From Jiella sonneratiae (GTDB lineage: Bacteria; Pseudomonadota; Alphaproteobacteria; Rhizobiales; Rhizobiaceae): a stretch of 64,000 bases of DNA. Positions 43,884-52,742 of the stretch are shown here, one piece after another. The stretch spans positions 178,398-242,397 of the forward strand of contig NZ_JAFMPY010000006.1 in NCBI RefSeq assembly GCF_017353515.1. The letters are read 5' to 3'. The position numbers were made by a program, and so were the translations under genes. The first letter of the stretch is position 1; each line of letters begins with the position of its first letter. Below the pieces are notes generated by a model that was not told where the DNA came from, made no database searches, and saw only the letters and a program-made list of their open reading frames with translations.

Positions 43884-45224
43884 TCATTTTCCCGGCGGCG
43901 GCGCGAAGGCTTCCTTCAGCTTCTTCGACAGGTCCTTGAACGGCTTGTCGGTGACCGGATCGCCGGGATTCTGGACCAGATAGTCGTAGATGTGCGGCAC
44001 CAGATCGACGGCCTGGTCGAGCGTCGCATCGGAACCGCGGCTGTAGCCGCCGAGCAGCCTGAGGTCGCGGGTGTCCTCGAAGCGGGCGATCATCGCCCGC
44101 AGCCGGGTGACGAGTTCGCGCTCCTGCTGGTTCCAGGCGCGGTCGGCGAGGCGCGAGATCGACTTCAGGACGTCGACCGCCGGGAACCGCCCCTGTTCGG
44201 CGATCTTGCGGTCGAGGACGATGTGGCCGTCGAGGGTTCCGCGGATCGCGTCGGCGATCGGATCGTTGTGGTCGTCGCCGTCGACAAGCACGGAAAACAC
44301 GCCGGTGATCGTGCCGGAGCCTTCGAGGCCGGGCCCGGCCCGTTCCAGAAGCTGCGGCAGTTCGGAAAAGACGCTCGGCGGATAGCCCCTGGCGACCGGC
44401 GGCTCGCCGGCGGCCAGAGCCACGTCGCGGGCGGCGTGGGCGAGGCGCGTGACGCTGTCGATGATCAGCAGGACGTTCTCGCCCCGGTCGCGGAAATATT
44501 CGGCGATCGCCGTCGCCGTCTTCGGGGCGAGCCGGCGCATCATCGGGCTCTCGTCGCCGGTGGCGACCACCGTGACCAGCTTGTCCAGCCCGCCGGCCAT
44601 GGTCTCCTCGAGGAATTCGCGCACCTCGCGGCCGCGCTCGCCGACGAGGGCGACCACCGCCGTGTCGAAGCCCTTGGCCCGCGACAGCATGCCCATCAGC
44701 GTCGACTTGCCGACGCCGGAGCCGGCGAAGATGCCGATGCGCTGGCCTTTGACCAGCGGCGTGAACAGGTCGATCGTGCGGATTCCCGTCTGCACCGGGC
44801 TGCCGACGCGGCCGCGCTTCAGGGCCGGCGGCGGCGAGCCGTCGGCAATCCGCTCCTCCTCGCCCTTCTCCAGCGGTCCGAGGCCGTCGACCGGCTGGCC
44901 GAAGGCGTTGACGACGCGGCCCTTCCAGTCGGCGGTCGGCGCGACGGTATAGGGGCCCATGCGCCGCGCCGGGCTCTTGACGCCGAGGGTCGAGCGAATG
45001 CCGAAGGGCTTGACGGTCAGGCTGTCGGATTCGATCCGCACCACCTCGCCGATCTCCTCGCCGCCGGCGCCGGGGCAGGCGATGCAGTCGCCGAGCCGGA
45101 CGAAGGGCGACAGGCCGGCGACGCGGAACGCCTGCGGCCCGACGTCGACGATGCGGCCGGAGATCGCCACGCGCGGCATGTCGAGGGCGGCGAAGTCGGC
45201 GGATTTTTCCGGAACGAGACTCAT
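43884..45224 (-). CDS. fliI: Flagellum-specific ATPase FliI
   Basis: FliI is the hexameric ATPase that delivers substrates to the flagellar export gate. The protein has 446 residues. Walker A is AGSGVGKST (about 167-175), Walker B is VLLIIDSVTRLAHAARDVAL, and GEPPVARGYPPSVFSELPQL is the family signature. It starts with an F1-type beta-barrel domain (about 20-95). The ATG overlaps the stop of flgF by 4 bases. It points away from motA and ends facing cobJ. Confidence 0.96.
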   Translation of the reverse strand: MSLVPEKSADFAALDMPRVAISGRIVDVGPQAFRVAGLSPFVRLGDCIACPGAGGEEIGEVVRIESDSLTVKPFGIRSTLGVKSPARRMGPYTVAPTADWKGRVVNAFGQPVDGLGPLEKGEEERIADGSPPPALKRGRVGSPVQTGIRTIDLFTPLVKGQRIGIFAGSGVGKSTLMGMLSRAKGFDTAVVALVGERGREVREFLEETMAGGLDKLVTVVATGDESPMMRRLAPKTATAIAEYFRDRGENVLLIIDSVTRLAHAARDVALAAGEPPVARGYPPSVFSELPQLLERAGPGLEGSGTITGVFSVLVDGDDHNDPIADAIRGTLDGHIVLDRKIAEQGRFPAVDVLKSISRLADRAWNQQERELVTRLRAMIARFEDTRDLRLLGGYSRGSDATLDQAVDLVPHIYDYLVQNPGDPVTDKPFKDLSKKLKEAFAPPPGK

Positions 45225-45955
45225 TTGGCGCCCCCGAGGGTCTGGATGGCGTCGCCGAGGCTGCGCTCGTTCGACTGGACGAGATTGGCGGCGCTTTCGA
45301 AGGCGCGCTGCAATTCGATGAGCCGCGTCATCTCGAGGATCGGATTGACGTTGGAGCCTTCGACGAAGCCCTGCATCACGCCGGCCTGGGAGAAGTCGAG
45401 CGCCGGCTGGGCGGCCTGGTCCGGGACGACGCCGGAGGTGTCGAAGCGGGTGAGCTTGGCGCTCGCCGGGATGGTGAACAGGCCGACGGCGCCGAGCTGC
45501 CGGCCGTTCTGGGTGATCATGCCGTCGCGGGCGACGGTGATCGCGCCGCCGCTCGGATCGACCTGCAGCTGCGCGCCGCCGGCATCGACCAGCGGATAGC
45601 CGGTCAGCGTCTCGATCGTGCCGGCCTGGTTGATGCGCATCCGCCCGTCGCGGGTGTAGACCGTGCCGTTCGGCCCCTGGAAGCCGAACCAGGCATCGCC
45701 GCTCACCGCCATGTCGAGGGGGTTGCCGGTCTGGGTCAGCTCGCCGTTCTTGGTCGAAAGGAAGCTCTCGCCCTTCGAGGTCAGGCTGACCGGGTCGGCG
45801 CCGAAGCCGTCGCCGGCCTTGATCAGCTCGTCGAACTTCACCTCCTCGGAGCGGAAGCCGACGGTTCTGAGGTTGGCGAGGTTGTGGGCGAGCGTGTCGA
45901 GCCGCCGCTCGACGGCGAGCTGCGCCGAAAGCGCGACCGGAAGCGAAGCCTCCAT
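45221..45955 (-). CDS. flgF: Flagellar basal-body rod protein FlgF
   Basis: FlgF is a proximal rod subunit. I chose the second of two in-frame ATGs because GAGAAGG lies 6 bases before it, and MEASLPVALSAQLAVERRLD aligns with the usual MxTGLYVALSxQ start. This gives 244 residues. The N-terminal rod motif is LDTLAHNLANLRTVGFRSEE and the C-terminal motif is LEMTRLIELQRAFESAANLV. It is transcribed divergently from motA across a 219-base gap that must hold both promoters, and it is followed by fliI in the order seen in other rhizobia. Confidence 0.94.
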   Translation of the reverse strand: MEASLPVALSAQLAVERRLDTLAHNLANLRTVGFRSEEVKFDELIKAGDGFGADPVSLTSKGESFLSTKNGELTQTGNPLDMAVSGDAWFGFQGPNGTVYTRDGRMRINQAGTIETLTGYPLVDAGGAQLQVDPSGGAITVARDGMITQNGRQLGAVGLFTIPASAKLTRFDTSGVVPDQAAQPALDFSQAGVMQGFVEGSNVNPILEMTRLIELQRAFESAANLVQSNERSLGDAIQTLGGAK

Positions 45956-46174
45956 GACCATCCTTCTCGATTCTTGTGTCCGGTTGCGGAGCGGCGCGCG
46001 GGTAAGGGTCCGGGCCTAGCGATGTCGGGCGGACAATGCGGGACCTGCCTTGTCTCAGACTGAAAGGACGGGCTCCGGCGATCTCGGGTGGCCGGGCAGG
46101 GGGACGGTCAAGGCTCGCACAAGCGCTTCTGCCTTAGGCCTGCCGGTGGGACAACCTGCGTATTCGAGGCTCAC

Positions 46175-47038
46175 ATGGGAATTCTGATCGGTCTGGTCGT
46201 GGCGCTCGCCGCGCTGCTCGGCGGCTTCGTCGCCATGGGCGGCCATCTCGAGGTGCTCGTGCAGCCCTTCGAATACGTGGTCATCCTCGGCACCTCGCTC
46301 GGCACCTTCATCATCTCCAACTCGGCGAAGACGATCAAGGACGTCGGCAAGGCGATGGGCGACGCCGTCAAGAACAAGGTGCCGAAGCAGAAGGACTATC
46401 TCGAGGTCCTCGGCCTCCTGCACAACCTGATGCGCGAGATGCGCTCGAAGTCGCGCTCGGAGGTCGAGGCCCATATCGACGACCCCAAGGAATCGACGAT
46501 CTTCCAGGCCTATCCAAACATCATCAAGGATACGCCGATGCTGAACTTCATCTGCGACTACGCCCGGCTGATCATCATCGGCAATGCGCGGCCGCACGAG
46601 ATCGAGGCGCTGATGGAGGAGGAGATCCAGACCATCCACCACGATCTCCTGAAGGCCAAGCACGCGCTGCAGGACGTCGCCGACGGCCTGCCGGCCATCG
46701 GCATCGTCGCCGCGGTGCTCGGCGTCATCAAGGCGATGGGCGCGCTGGACCAGTCGCCGGAAGTGCTCGGCCACCTGATCGGCGCCGCGCTCGTCGGCAC
46801 CTTCGCCGGCATCTTCTTCTCCTACGGCATGTTCGGCCCGATCGCCGCCAAGATCAAATACGTCCGCGAGAAGAAGGTGCGCATGTTCGTGATCGTGAAG
46901 GCGACGATGATCGCCTACATGAACGGCGCCATGCCGCAGGTCGCGCTGGAATACGGCCGCAAGGTGATTTCCGCCCACGACCGGCCGACCATCGACCAGG
47001 TCGAGAACGAGACCATCGGCGGCGGATCGGGTGCCTGA
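46175..47038 (+). CDS. motA: Flagellar motor stator protein MotA
   Basis: MotA forms the pentameric proton-driven stator around MotB. The start at ATG 46175 ([20 protein letters not shown]) gives 287 residues with four membrane segments. The cytoplasmic loop contains the charged torque region ([31 protein letters not shown]). [19 protein letters not shown] and [19 protein letters not shown] are the conserved third and fourth membrane segments. A GAGG ribosome site precedes the start. It is the first gene of the motA-fliM-X-fliN-fliG group. Confidence 0.96.
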   Translation: MGILIGLVVALAALLGGFVAMGGHLEVLVQPFEYVVILGTSLGTFIISNSAKTIKDVGKAMGDAVKNKVPKQKDYLEVLGLLHNLMREMRSKSRSEVEAHIDDPKESTIFQAYPNIIKDTPMLNFICDYARLIIIGNARPHEIEALMEEEIQTIHHDLLKAKHALQDVADGLPAIGIVAAVLGVIKAMGALDQSPEVLGHLIGAALVGTFAGIFFSYGMFGPIAAKIKYVREKKVRMFVIVKATMIAYMNGAMPQVALEYGRKVISAHDRPTIDQVENETIGGGSGA

Positions 47039-47041
47039 TCG

Positions 47042-47980
47042 ATGAGCGAGGTTGCATTCGCGTCCGACCCGGCGGAAATCCACGCCCGCCTGAAAAGCGC
47101 CAACGAGCTCGATCCGGCACGCCTGCCGCGGCTCGCCCATCTCTGCGAGGCCTGGACCGAGGAACTCGAGGCCCGCATCCGCGAACTCGCCACCGGTGCG
47201 CTCGAGATCGCCTACCAGCAGTGCGAGGTCGAGAACGCGCCCGACCCCGAGGACCAGGCGCTCGCCACCCAGCTGATCGCGCCGCTCCTGTCGAACCGCT
47301 TCCAGCGGCCGGGTTTCGTTCTCGCCGAGCGCGGCATCGTCGAGGCGGTGCTCTCGAGCTTCCTCGGCTGCGAGCCTTCCGCGGAACTCGCGGCATCGCG
47401 CCAGCCGACGGCGCTCGACCAGCATTTCGTGCGGCTGTTCTTCGCCAAGGTGATGGAGACCGCGACGAAGACGTTCCAGCCGATGGCGGCCTTCGACCTG
47501 TCGCTCGGCAGCTTCATGTCGGCGGCCGACCTTGCCGAAAGTCTCGGCGAGGAGCCGGAGCGCTATTTCGTCTTCCGCTTCGAGATGCAGGTCGGAAGCC
47601 TGACAGCGCCCTTCGCGCTGGCTCTGCCGAAGAGCTTCCTGTCGCCGCATCGCCGCTTCCTGAGCGACATGCCGGAAAAGCCGCCGATGGACGCCGACGA
47701 GGCGTGGAAGAAGGGCATCGAGGCGAGCTTCGCCCAGAGCGACCTCACCATCGAGGCGGTGCTCTGCAAGAAGAAGATCCCGCTGTCGGAGGTCGCGCGC
47801 TTCCGCGTCGGCGCGACCGTCGAGCTCGACGTCGGGCTCACCAGCCTCATCCCGCTCGAATGCGAGGATCGGCCGATGTTCAGGGCCAAGGTCGGCCGCT
47901 CCCGCGATTCCTACGTGGTGCGCGTCGAGGAACGCGTCGATCCGGCACAGGAGTTCATCGATGACATCCTATCTGATTGA
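47042..47980 (+). CDS. fliM: Flagellar C-ring switch protein FliM
   Basis: FliM is the middle C-ring protein that receives the CheY signal and sets rotation. The protein has 312 residues and is of the divergent rhizobial type. The middle domain includes QLIAPLLSNRFQRPGFVLAE and DQHFVRLFFAKVMETATKTF. The C-terminal SpoA-like domain (about 235-310) shows LTIEAVLCKKKIPLSEVARF and VELDVGLTSLIPLECEDRP. A classic EIDALL CheY-binding peptide is not obvious at the N terminus. The 3' end overlaps the next gene by 20 bases. Confidence 0.9.
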   Translation: MSEVAFASDPAEIHARLKSANELDPARLPRLAHLCEAWTEELEARIRELATGALEIAYQQCEVENAPDPEDQALATQLIAPLLSNRFQRPGFVLAERGIVEAVLSSFLGCEPSAELAASRQPTALDQHFVRLFFAKVMETATKTFQPMAAFDLSLGSFMSAADLAESLGEEPERYFVFRFEMQVGSLTAPFALALPKSFLSPHRRFLSDMPEKPPMDADEAWKKGIEASFAQSDLTIEAVLCKKKIPLSEVARFRVGATVELDVGLTSLIPLECEDRPMFRAKVGRSRDSYVVRVEERVDPAQEFIDDILSD

Positions 47981-48338
47981 CCTCCTGCTCGTCGTGGCGC
48001 TGGTCGTCACGGCGCTGCGCTGCGGGCGCATGCACAAGGAGCTGCGCGCGTTGCGCGGGACCGACCTCGCCGGCGCGCTCGTCGCCGCCGAAGGCTCGCT
48101 CAACCGGGCGGCCGAGGCGCTCGTCGCCGCGCGCTGCGAAGGCGTCGACACGGTGCGTTCGCTGGAACGCCGCCTCGTCGAGGCCCGCCAGGTCGCGGAC
48201 GAACTCGGCGACCTCGTCGACCGGGCGCGGTTTAGGGCCGACGGCGGCGCGGCCGCGGCGAGCGACATCGAGGCCGACGGCTACCGCGACTTCTTCCAGG
48301 CGGCGCAAGACAGGCTTCGCGCCAGTCTGGCCCGCTAG
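47961..48338 (+). CDS. Small single-pass protein between fliM and fliN
   Basis: The product has 125 residues with one N-terminal membrane segment (MTSYLIDLLLVVALVVTALR) and a helical, Ala/Arg/Glu-rich cytoplasmic part (SLNRAAEALVAARCEGVDTV, RSLERRLVEARQVADELGDL). The start lies inside fliM, with AGGAG seven bases before it, which supports a real coupled gene. I believe small DUF6468-type proteins occupy this spot in other alphaproteobacteria, but I cannot confirm that here. A role at the C ring or stator is a guess from position. Confidence 0.65.
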   Translation: MTSYLIDLLLVVALVVTALRCGRMHKELRALRGTDLAGALVAAEGSLNRAAEALVAARCEGVDTVRSLERRLVEARQVADELGDLVDRARFRADGGAAAASDIEADGYRDFFQAAQDRLRASLAR

Positions 48339-48407
48339 TTCGTTGAGACGCACGGACCGCCAGGCGTTTCGCCGCATCCCGAAGACCGAACCCGAAGGGC
48401 CTTCAGC

Positions 48408-48860
48408 ATGAGCAATCCCGATCTCGACAACGACCTCGAAGATGCCGACGACGAGGAGTCCGGCCTCGGGGGATTCGAGATGCCCGCCGGCTTCGATCCG
48501 TCGGCCGCGATGGGCGGCCTCGGCGGCCACGACGACGAAGAGGACGAGGACGAAGCCCCGCATCAGCCGGTGGCCGACCACGTCGATCTCGACCTCGTCA
48601 TGGACGTGCCGGTGACGATGCAGGTCGTGCTCGGCCAGGCGACGATGACCGTCGCCAACATCCTGAAGCTCGGGCGCGGCGCCGTCGTCAAGCTCGACAC
48701 CAAGGTCGGCGATCCCGTCGACGTCGTCGTCAACGGCCGCATCGTCGCGCGCGGCGAGATCGTGGTGATTGACAAGGAGGAGCAGCGCTTCGGCATCACC
48801 CTGACGGACGTCGCGAAGCCCGGCTCGAAGCTGCAGGCTCGCAAGTCGCGCGCGGCCTGA
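48408..48860 (+). CDS. fliN: Flagellar C-ring protein FliN
   Basis: FliN forms the lower rim of the C ring and binds FliH during export. The protein has 150 residues. The first 60 or so are acidic and Gly/Asp-rich (NPDLDNDLEDADDEESGLGG), longer than in enteric FliN. The C-terminal SpoA domain (about 63-145) is typical: LDLVMDVPVTMQVVLGQATM, ILKLGRGAVVKLDTKVGDPV, VNGRIVARGEIVVIDKEEQR. It lies 69 bases after the small membrane protein and 6 bases before fliG. Confidence 0.94.
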   Translation: MSNPDLDNDLEDADDEESGLGGFEMPAGFDPSAAMGGLGGHDDEEDEDEAPHQPVADHVDLDLVMDVPVTMQVVLGQATMTVANILKLGRGAVVKLDTKVGDPVDVVVNGRIVARGEIVVIDKEEQRFGITLTDVAKPGSKLQARKSRAA

Positions 48861-48866
48861 TCAGTC

Positions 48867-49913
48867 ATGTCGATCATCGCCGCCTATTCCGACGAACCCG
48901 GTCTGCCCGACGACGGCAGGGCGCGAGCGGCCATCCTGCTGCTGGCGCTCGGGTCGCAGGGGGCGGCGCGGATCCTCAAGCATCTGTCTCCCGACGAGAT
49001 CCGCCTCGTGCGCCAGAGCGCCGCGACGCTGCCGACCGTCGGTCCCGAACACATCAACGAGGTGGTCGACGAGTTCCAGAGCTATTTCAAGAAGGGCGCC
49101 GCGCTGACCGGCCCCGGCAAGGAGATGGTGGAACTCCTCGAGAGCGCGCTCACCCGCGACGAATACGTCGCGATCTTCGATCCCGACAGCCGCGATCCGG
49201 CGCTTGCCGATCTCGTGGAGATGAACCGCGAGGGCGACGTCTGGGAAGCGGTGGCGGCGCTGGAGCCGGCCGGTTTTGCCCAGAAGCTCCTCGCCGAGCA
49301 TCCGCAGATGGTCGCGATCATCCTCGCCCGGCTGCAGCCGGAGATGGCTTCGACGATGATCCGCGAATTCGCGCCTGCCATGCGCAACGACGTGATGCGC
49401 CGGATCCTGACCCTGAAGCCGCTGCCCTATACGGTACAGACGATCCTCGAGAACCAGATCCGCCGCAACTACGTGACGACGTCGGGCGACAGCGAGGAGG
49501 GGGGAAGCCACGCCTTCCTCGCCGAGATCGTCAACCGTCTCGACAAGGAATCCTCCGAGGAAATTCTCGAATCGCTGCGTTCGTCCCGGCCGAAGGATGC
49601 CGAGGCGCTGGAGAAGCTGCTGTTCGCCTTCGACGACCTGCCGGCGCTGCCGTTGAAATCGCGGCTCACGCTGTTCGACGCCATCCCCGCGGATCTTCTC
49701 GTCAAGGCGCTGCGCGGCGCCAATCCGGACATCGTCGAACTCGTCCTCTCCTCGCTCGGCGCGCGCGCCCGGCGCATGGCCGAGGCCGAGCTCAAGCAGG
49801 AGGTCAGCATCCAGAAGGCCGAGATCGAGGGTGCCCGCCGGCAGATCGCCAAGGAGGCGCTGCGCCTCGCCGGCGAGGGCAAGCTCAGCTTGCGCGAGCA
49901 GGTCGACGAATAG
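48867..49913 (+). CDS. fliG: Flagellar motor switch protein FliG
   Basis: FliG couples the stator to the MS ring and carries the charged torque helix. The protein has 348 residues with N (about 15-110), middle and C domains. Family stretches are ARAAILLLALGSQGAARILK, EHPQMVAIILARLQPEMAST and LRGANPDIVELVLSSLGARA. A charged C-terminal segment (ARRMAEAELKQEVSIQKAEI) follows. It is the last gene before a 344-base gap containing two palindromic repeats and the promoter region of flhB. Confidence 0.95.
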   Translation: MSIIAAYSDEPGLPDDGRARAAILLLALGSQGAARILKHLSPDEIRLVRQSAATLPTVGPEHINEVVDEFQSYFKKGAALTGPGKEMVELLESALTRDEYVAIFDPDSRDPALADLVEMNREGDVWEAVAALEPAGFAQKLLAEHPQMVAIILARLQPEMASTMIREFAPAMRNDVMRRILTLKPLPYTVQTILENQIRRNYVTTSGDSEEGGSHAFLAEIVNRLDKESSEEILESLRSSRPKDAEALEKLLFAFDDLPALPLKSRLTLFDAIPADLLVKALRGANPDIVELVLSSLGARARRMAEAELKQEVSIQKAEIEGARRQIAKEALRLAGEGKLSLREQVDE

Positions 49914-49960
49914 CGCATGATCCCGAAAAGTGGGAACCGGTTTTCGGAAAAGATCATGCG
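49914..49960. repeat. Rhizobial intergenic palindromic repeat, copy 1
   Basis: The 47-base element starts one base after the fliG stop. Its arms are CGCATGATC and GATCATGCG, and it has an inner TCCCGAAAAGTGGGAACCGG block with TTTTCGGAAAA. It matches the RIME-like intergenic element widespread in Hyphomicrobiales. It may act as a 3'-end hairpin for fliG. Confidence 0.85.
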
Positions 49961-50014
49961 GTCAAGAGAACACGGGGCAGGACGAGGGGCAAAGCCCGTC
50001 CCGCCAGCTCCCGA

Positions 50015-50060
50015 GCATGATCCCGGAAAGTGGGAACCGGTTTTCGGCAAGGATCATGCG
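50015..50060. repeat. Rhizobial intergenic palindromic repeat, copy 2
   Basis: The 46-base element is nearly identical to copy 1, which ends 54 bases upstream, and lies in the same orientation. It keeps GCATGATCCCGGAAAGTGGG and GGATCATGCG. The remaining gap to flhB (50061-50257) shows no further gene. Confidence 0.85.
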
Positions 50061-50257
50061 CACGCGAGAAGATCAGGCAGGATGACGGGAGACGCTCGTC
50101 ACGCCCTGTTCCAGCGGCGGCGGCGCATCGCCCGGCATCGCCGTCATCTGCCGCTGCGGCGGCCCGACGCCGTAACCGCCGTAACCGATGCGCAACCGTA
50201 ATGTCAGGCTCTCGAACCCGAATTCATCCGACGTCAACGACTTGAGGGAGTAGATCG

Positions 50258-51343
50258 TTGTCGGACGAAGACCGATCGTCAAAGACAGAGCAGCCGACGG
50301 AAAAGAAGATCCGCGACACCGTCGAGAAGGGCAACCTTCCGGTTTCGCGGGAAGCTCCGATCCTCGCCTCTCTTCTGGCAGCGATGGCCTTCTTCACCTT
50401 CCAGGTGAGGGAAGGAGCGGCGCATCTGCTCCTCGCCTTGAAGTCGACGATGGAAAATCCGCTCCAGTGGGAGCTGGCGACGGGGGCCGATGCGATCCAT
50501 GTGCTCGGAATGTTTGCGGTCGAGATCGGCCGCTTCGTCATGCCCGCCCTGCTTCTGTTCATCGGCGGCGGCGTCGTCGCCTCGGTGTTGCAGAACCCGC
50601 CCCAGGTCAACTTCGAGCGGATCGTTCCCAAGGCTTCGAACGTTTCCCCGTCGTCCGGCTTTCGCCGCATCTTCGGCCTCAAGGGCCTGACGGAGTTCGG
50701 CAAGGCCATGTTCAAGTTCATTGCCATCGGCGTCGTCGTCGGCTCGATCCTGATGTCGGGCTTTCCGACGATGATGAAGACCATGTACGCCGATCCGGTG
50801 CTGATGCCGGAGCTCATCCTCCAGATGGCGATGAAGCTTCTGTCGGGCGTTTCGATCGCCACCATCCTGCTCGTCGCCGCCGACATCGGCCTGTCGCGCC
50901 TGCACTGGAAGCGCGACCTGATGATGTCGAAGCAGGAGATCAAGGACGAAGCCAAGCAGATGGACGGCGATCCGATGGTCAAGGCGCGCCAGCGCCAGAT
51001 CGCCCGCGAGCGCGTCAGGCGGCGGATGATGTCGAACGTTCCGAAGGCGACGCTGGTGATCGCCAACCCGACCCACTACGCCATCGCCCTGCGCTACGTG
51101 CGCGAGGAAGGCGGCGCGCCCGTCGTGCTGGCCAAGGGAACCGACCTCCTGGCCCTCAAGATTCGCGAAATCGCCGAGGCGAATGACGTCCCCGTTATCG
51201 AAGACAAGCTCTTGGCAAGGTCGATGTACGACCATGTCGAAATCGACCAGATGATCCCGCCACAGTTCTTCAAGGCCGTCGCCGAAATCATCTATTATCT
51301 GTACACTCGGTCGGGGACCAAGATGGGAGTTGCCACAGCTTAG
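50258..51343 (+). CDS. flhB: Flagellar export switch protein FlhB
   Basis: FlhB gates export and switches from rod/hook to filament substrates after cutting itself. The protein has 361 residues with four membrane segments (about 30-215). The cleavage site NPTHY is at Asn270-Pro271 (LVIANPTHYAIALRYVREEG), and the switch domain follows. The start is TTG at 50258, chosen because GAGGGAG lies 7 bases before it and MSDEDRSSKTEQPTEKKIRD is the family N terminus. It is monocistronic or linked to the small gene just downstream. The partner FliK is the long form at 5-9.7 kb. Confidence 0.94.
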   Translation: MSDEDRSSKTEQPTEKKIRDTVEKGNLPVSREAPILASLLAAMAFFTFQVREGAAHLLLALKSTMENPLQWELATGADAIHVLGMFAVEIGRFVMPALLLFIGGGVVASVLQNPPQVNFERIVPKASNVSPSSGFRRIFGLKGLTEFGKAMFKFIAIGVVVGSILMSGFPTMMKTMYADPVLMPELILQMAMKLLSGVSIATILLVAADIGLSRLHWKRDLMMSKQEIKDEAKQMDGDPMVKARQRQIARERVRRRMMSNVPKATLVIANPTHYAIALRYVREEGGAPVVLAKGTDLLALKIREIAEANDVPVIEDKLLARSMYDHVEIDQMIPPQFFKAVAEIIYYLYTRSGTKMGVATA

Positions 51344-51345
51344 CC

Positions 51346-51774
51346 ATGCTCGACATTCGAAAAAGATCGACCATGTCGCGTGAGCGGGCGCTCGCGGACG
51401 GCATCAAGGAAGTGGCGGCGGAGCTTCGGCTCGTCGACGTCGTCGACTACGTCGCCTTTCTGAGGCTCGAACGCTACGGCAACCTCGCCGATATCGTCAC
51501 CTCGTCTTCCGAACTCTATCTCAAGCCGGGCGTCCTGCGCTTCGCAGATGGCGGCGACGTGCGGCTGAAATGGGGCGAGATCCCGATCATCGTCCTCGCC
51601 CTCGAATTCCGCCATGCGGGTGTGACCGCCCATCTGCACCTCGAACTCGGCGCGACGACCGCCGCGGTGGACATCGTCCATGTCAGTTTCGACGAGCGGC
51701 CGGCGACGCAGGACGAGGAACTCGTCCTTTTGATGAACGCCATCGCCGACGCGCATCTGAAGGTCGCCGACTAG
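51346..51774 (+). CDS. Unknown protein downstream of flhB
   Basis: The product has 142 residues and is not recognised. It starts 2 bases after the flhB stop; a shorter start at 51373 (MSRERALADG) is possible, and neither has a clear ribosome site. It seems a soluble alpha/beta domain: SRERALADGIKEVAAELRLV as a helix, FLRLERYGNLADIVTSSSEL, then strands LRFADGGDVRLKWGEIPIIV and ALEFRHAGVTAHLHLELGAT. There is no signal peptide or membrane segment. Its place between flhB and flgB suggests a flagellar accessory role. Confidence 0.6.
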   Translation: MLDIRKRSTMSRERALADGIKEVAAELRLVDVVDYVAFLRLERYGNLADIVTSSSELYLKPGVLRFADGGDVRLKWGEIPIIVLALEFRHAGVTAHLHLELGATTAAVDIVHVSFDERPATQDEELVLLMNAIADAHLKVAD

Positions 51775-52357
51775 TGGATTGAATTTTGACATTTGAGTCT
51801 CGACCAAGTGAGGCATCGAATCGAATGTCAAATTCGAAAAATCCGCCGGGATCATAAGCCTGGCCAGTGGTCTTTCGCTTTCGGCATGTGCTGGGCGGTC
51901 TCCACGAGACGGCACCGAATGTCGAAATCGGACCACCAGTTTTTCGGCCGCCAGCCTTCCGAGGCGAACAAAAGCGCCGGGGCCCGACGCGGTTCCGGCC
52001 GGCGCACCGAGGGTCCGGCCGAGTGCCGGGCGCGCCGGTGCCGGGCCTTTCGCCGGCCGCAGAGCCGGCGCATTTCCGTTTCTCTGATCTTCCCCTTCTT
52101 CCTCGAACGCACCCGGTTCGGCGCATTCCGCCGGCCCGGCTGCGATTGACGCCGCGCGTTTTCCGCGCAGCCGAATCGGCCGCCTCTCGCGACTTTCCCG
52201 GGGCTGCCCGCAGGAGCGGCGCATCTGCGCGCCGGCACCATCGTGACTGTGCCGAGGCTCCGGCATTTCCGGCGAATGCATGCGGCAACTTCCCTACAAG
52301 TTTCGGACAAGTGGTTCGGCCTAGAACCGGGTCAGTCGAAACAGAGGAAGTTTCGCC
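51775..52357. other. 583-base gap between the flhB group and flgB, no convincing gene
   Basis: Several frames are open on both strands, but they overlap each other and are Arg/Pro-rich, the typical appearance of non-coding high-GC DNA. An inverted repeat, TTTGACATT (51785-51793) with AATGTCAAA (51824-51832), lies at the left end. At the right end a small hairpin (CGAAAC 52337-52342 with GTTTCG 52350-52355) holds the flgB ribosome site in its loop. The flgB promoter must lie here. Confidence 0.5.
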
Positions 52358-52738
52358 ATGGACAGCGCATACCTCTTCGGAATTGCTTCGCAGCGCAACG
52401 CCTGGCTGACGGCACGTCAGTCGGTGGTCGCCGAAAACGTCGCGAATGCCGACACGCCGGACTACAAGGCCAAGGACATCGCGCCATTCGAGGACGTGCT
52501 GAACCAGATCGGCATGCGGATGGTCGCCGACAACGAGGCCCACATCTCCATGGGCAGCGGCGCCACCGAAGGCGTCGCGCATACGGGCAAGCAGGACTGG
52601 GTGGTCGACACCACCGACAAGGACGTCTCGCTGGAGCAGGAGATGCTGAAGGCCGGCGAGGTCTCGCGCGCCTATTCGCTCAACACCTCGATCGTGAAGG
52701 CCTTCAACCGCATGGTGCTGAGCACGGTGAAGGGCTGA
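52358..52738 (+). CDS. flgB: Flagellar basal-body rod protein FlgB
   Basis: FlgB is a proximal rod subunit. The protein has 126 residues. The N-terminal helix and rod motif are clear ([20 protein letters not shown], about 17-36, then [12 protein letters not shown]). The C-terminal helix ([20 protein letters not shown]) is also typical. AGAGGA lies in the loop of a small hairpin before the ATG. It is the first of a run of ten plus-strand genes ending with fliP, spaced by only a few bases in most places. Confidence 0.94.
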   Translation: MDSAYLFGIASQRNAWLTARQSVVAENVANADTPDYKAKDIAPFEDVLNQIGMRMVADNEAHISMGSGATEGVAHTGKQDWVVDTTDKDVSLEQEMLKAGEVSRAYSLNTSIVKAFNRMVLSTVKG

Positions 52739-52742
52739 TCCG

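Noticed and set aside
51867..52409. 180-residue plus-strand frame in the gap before flgB
   Set aside because: Arg/Pro-rich, overlaps the true start of flgB in another frame, and has no recognisable features.
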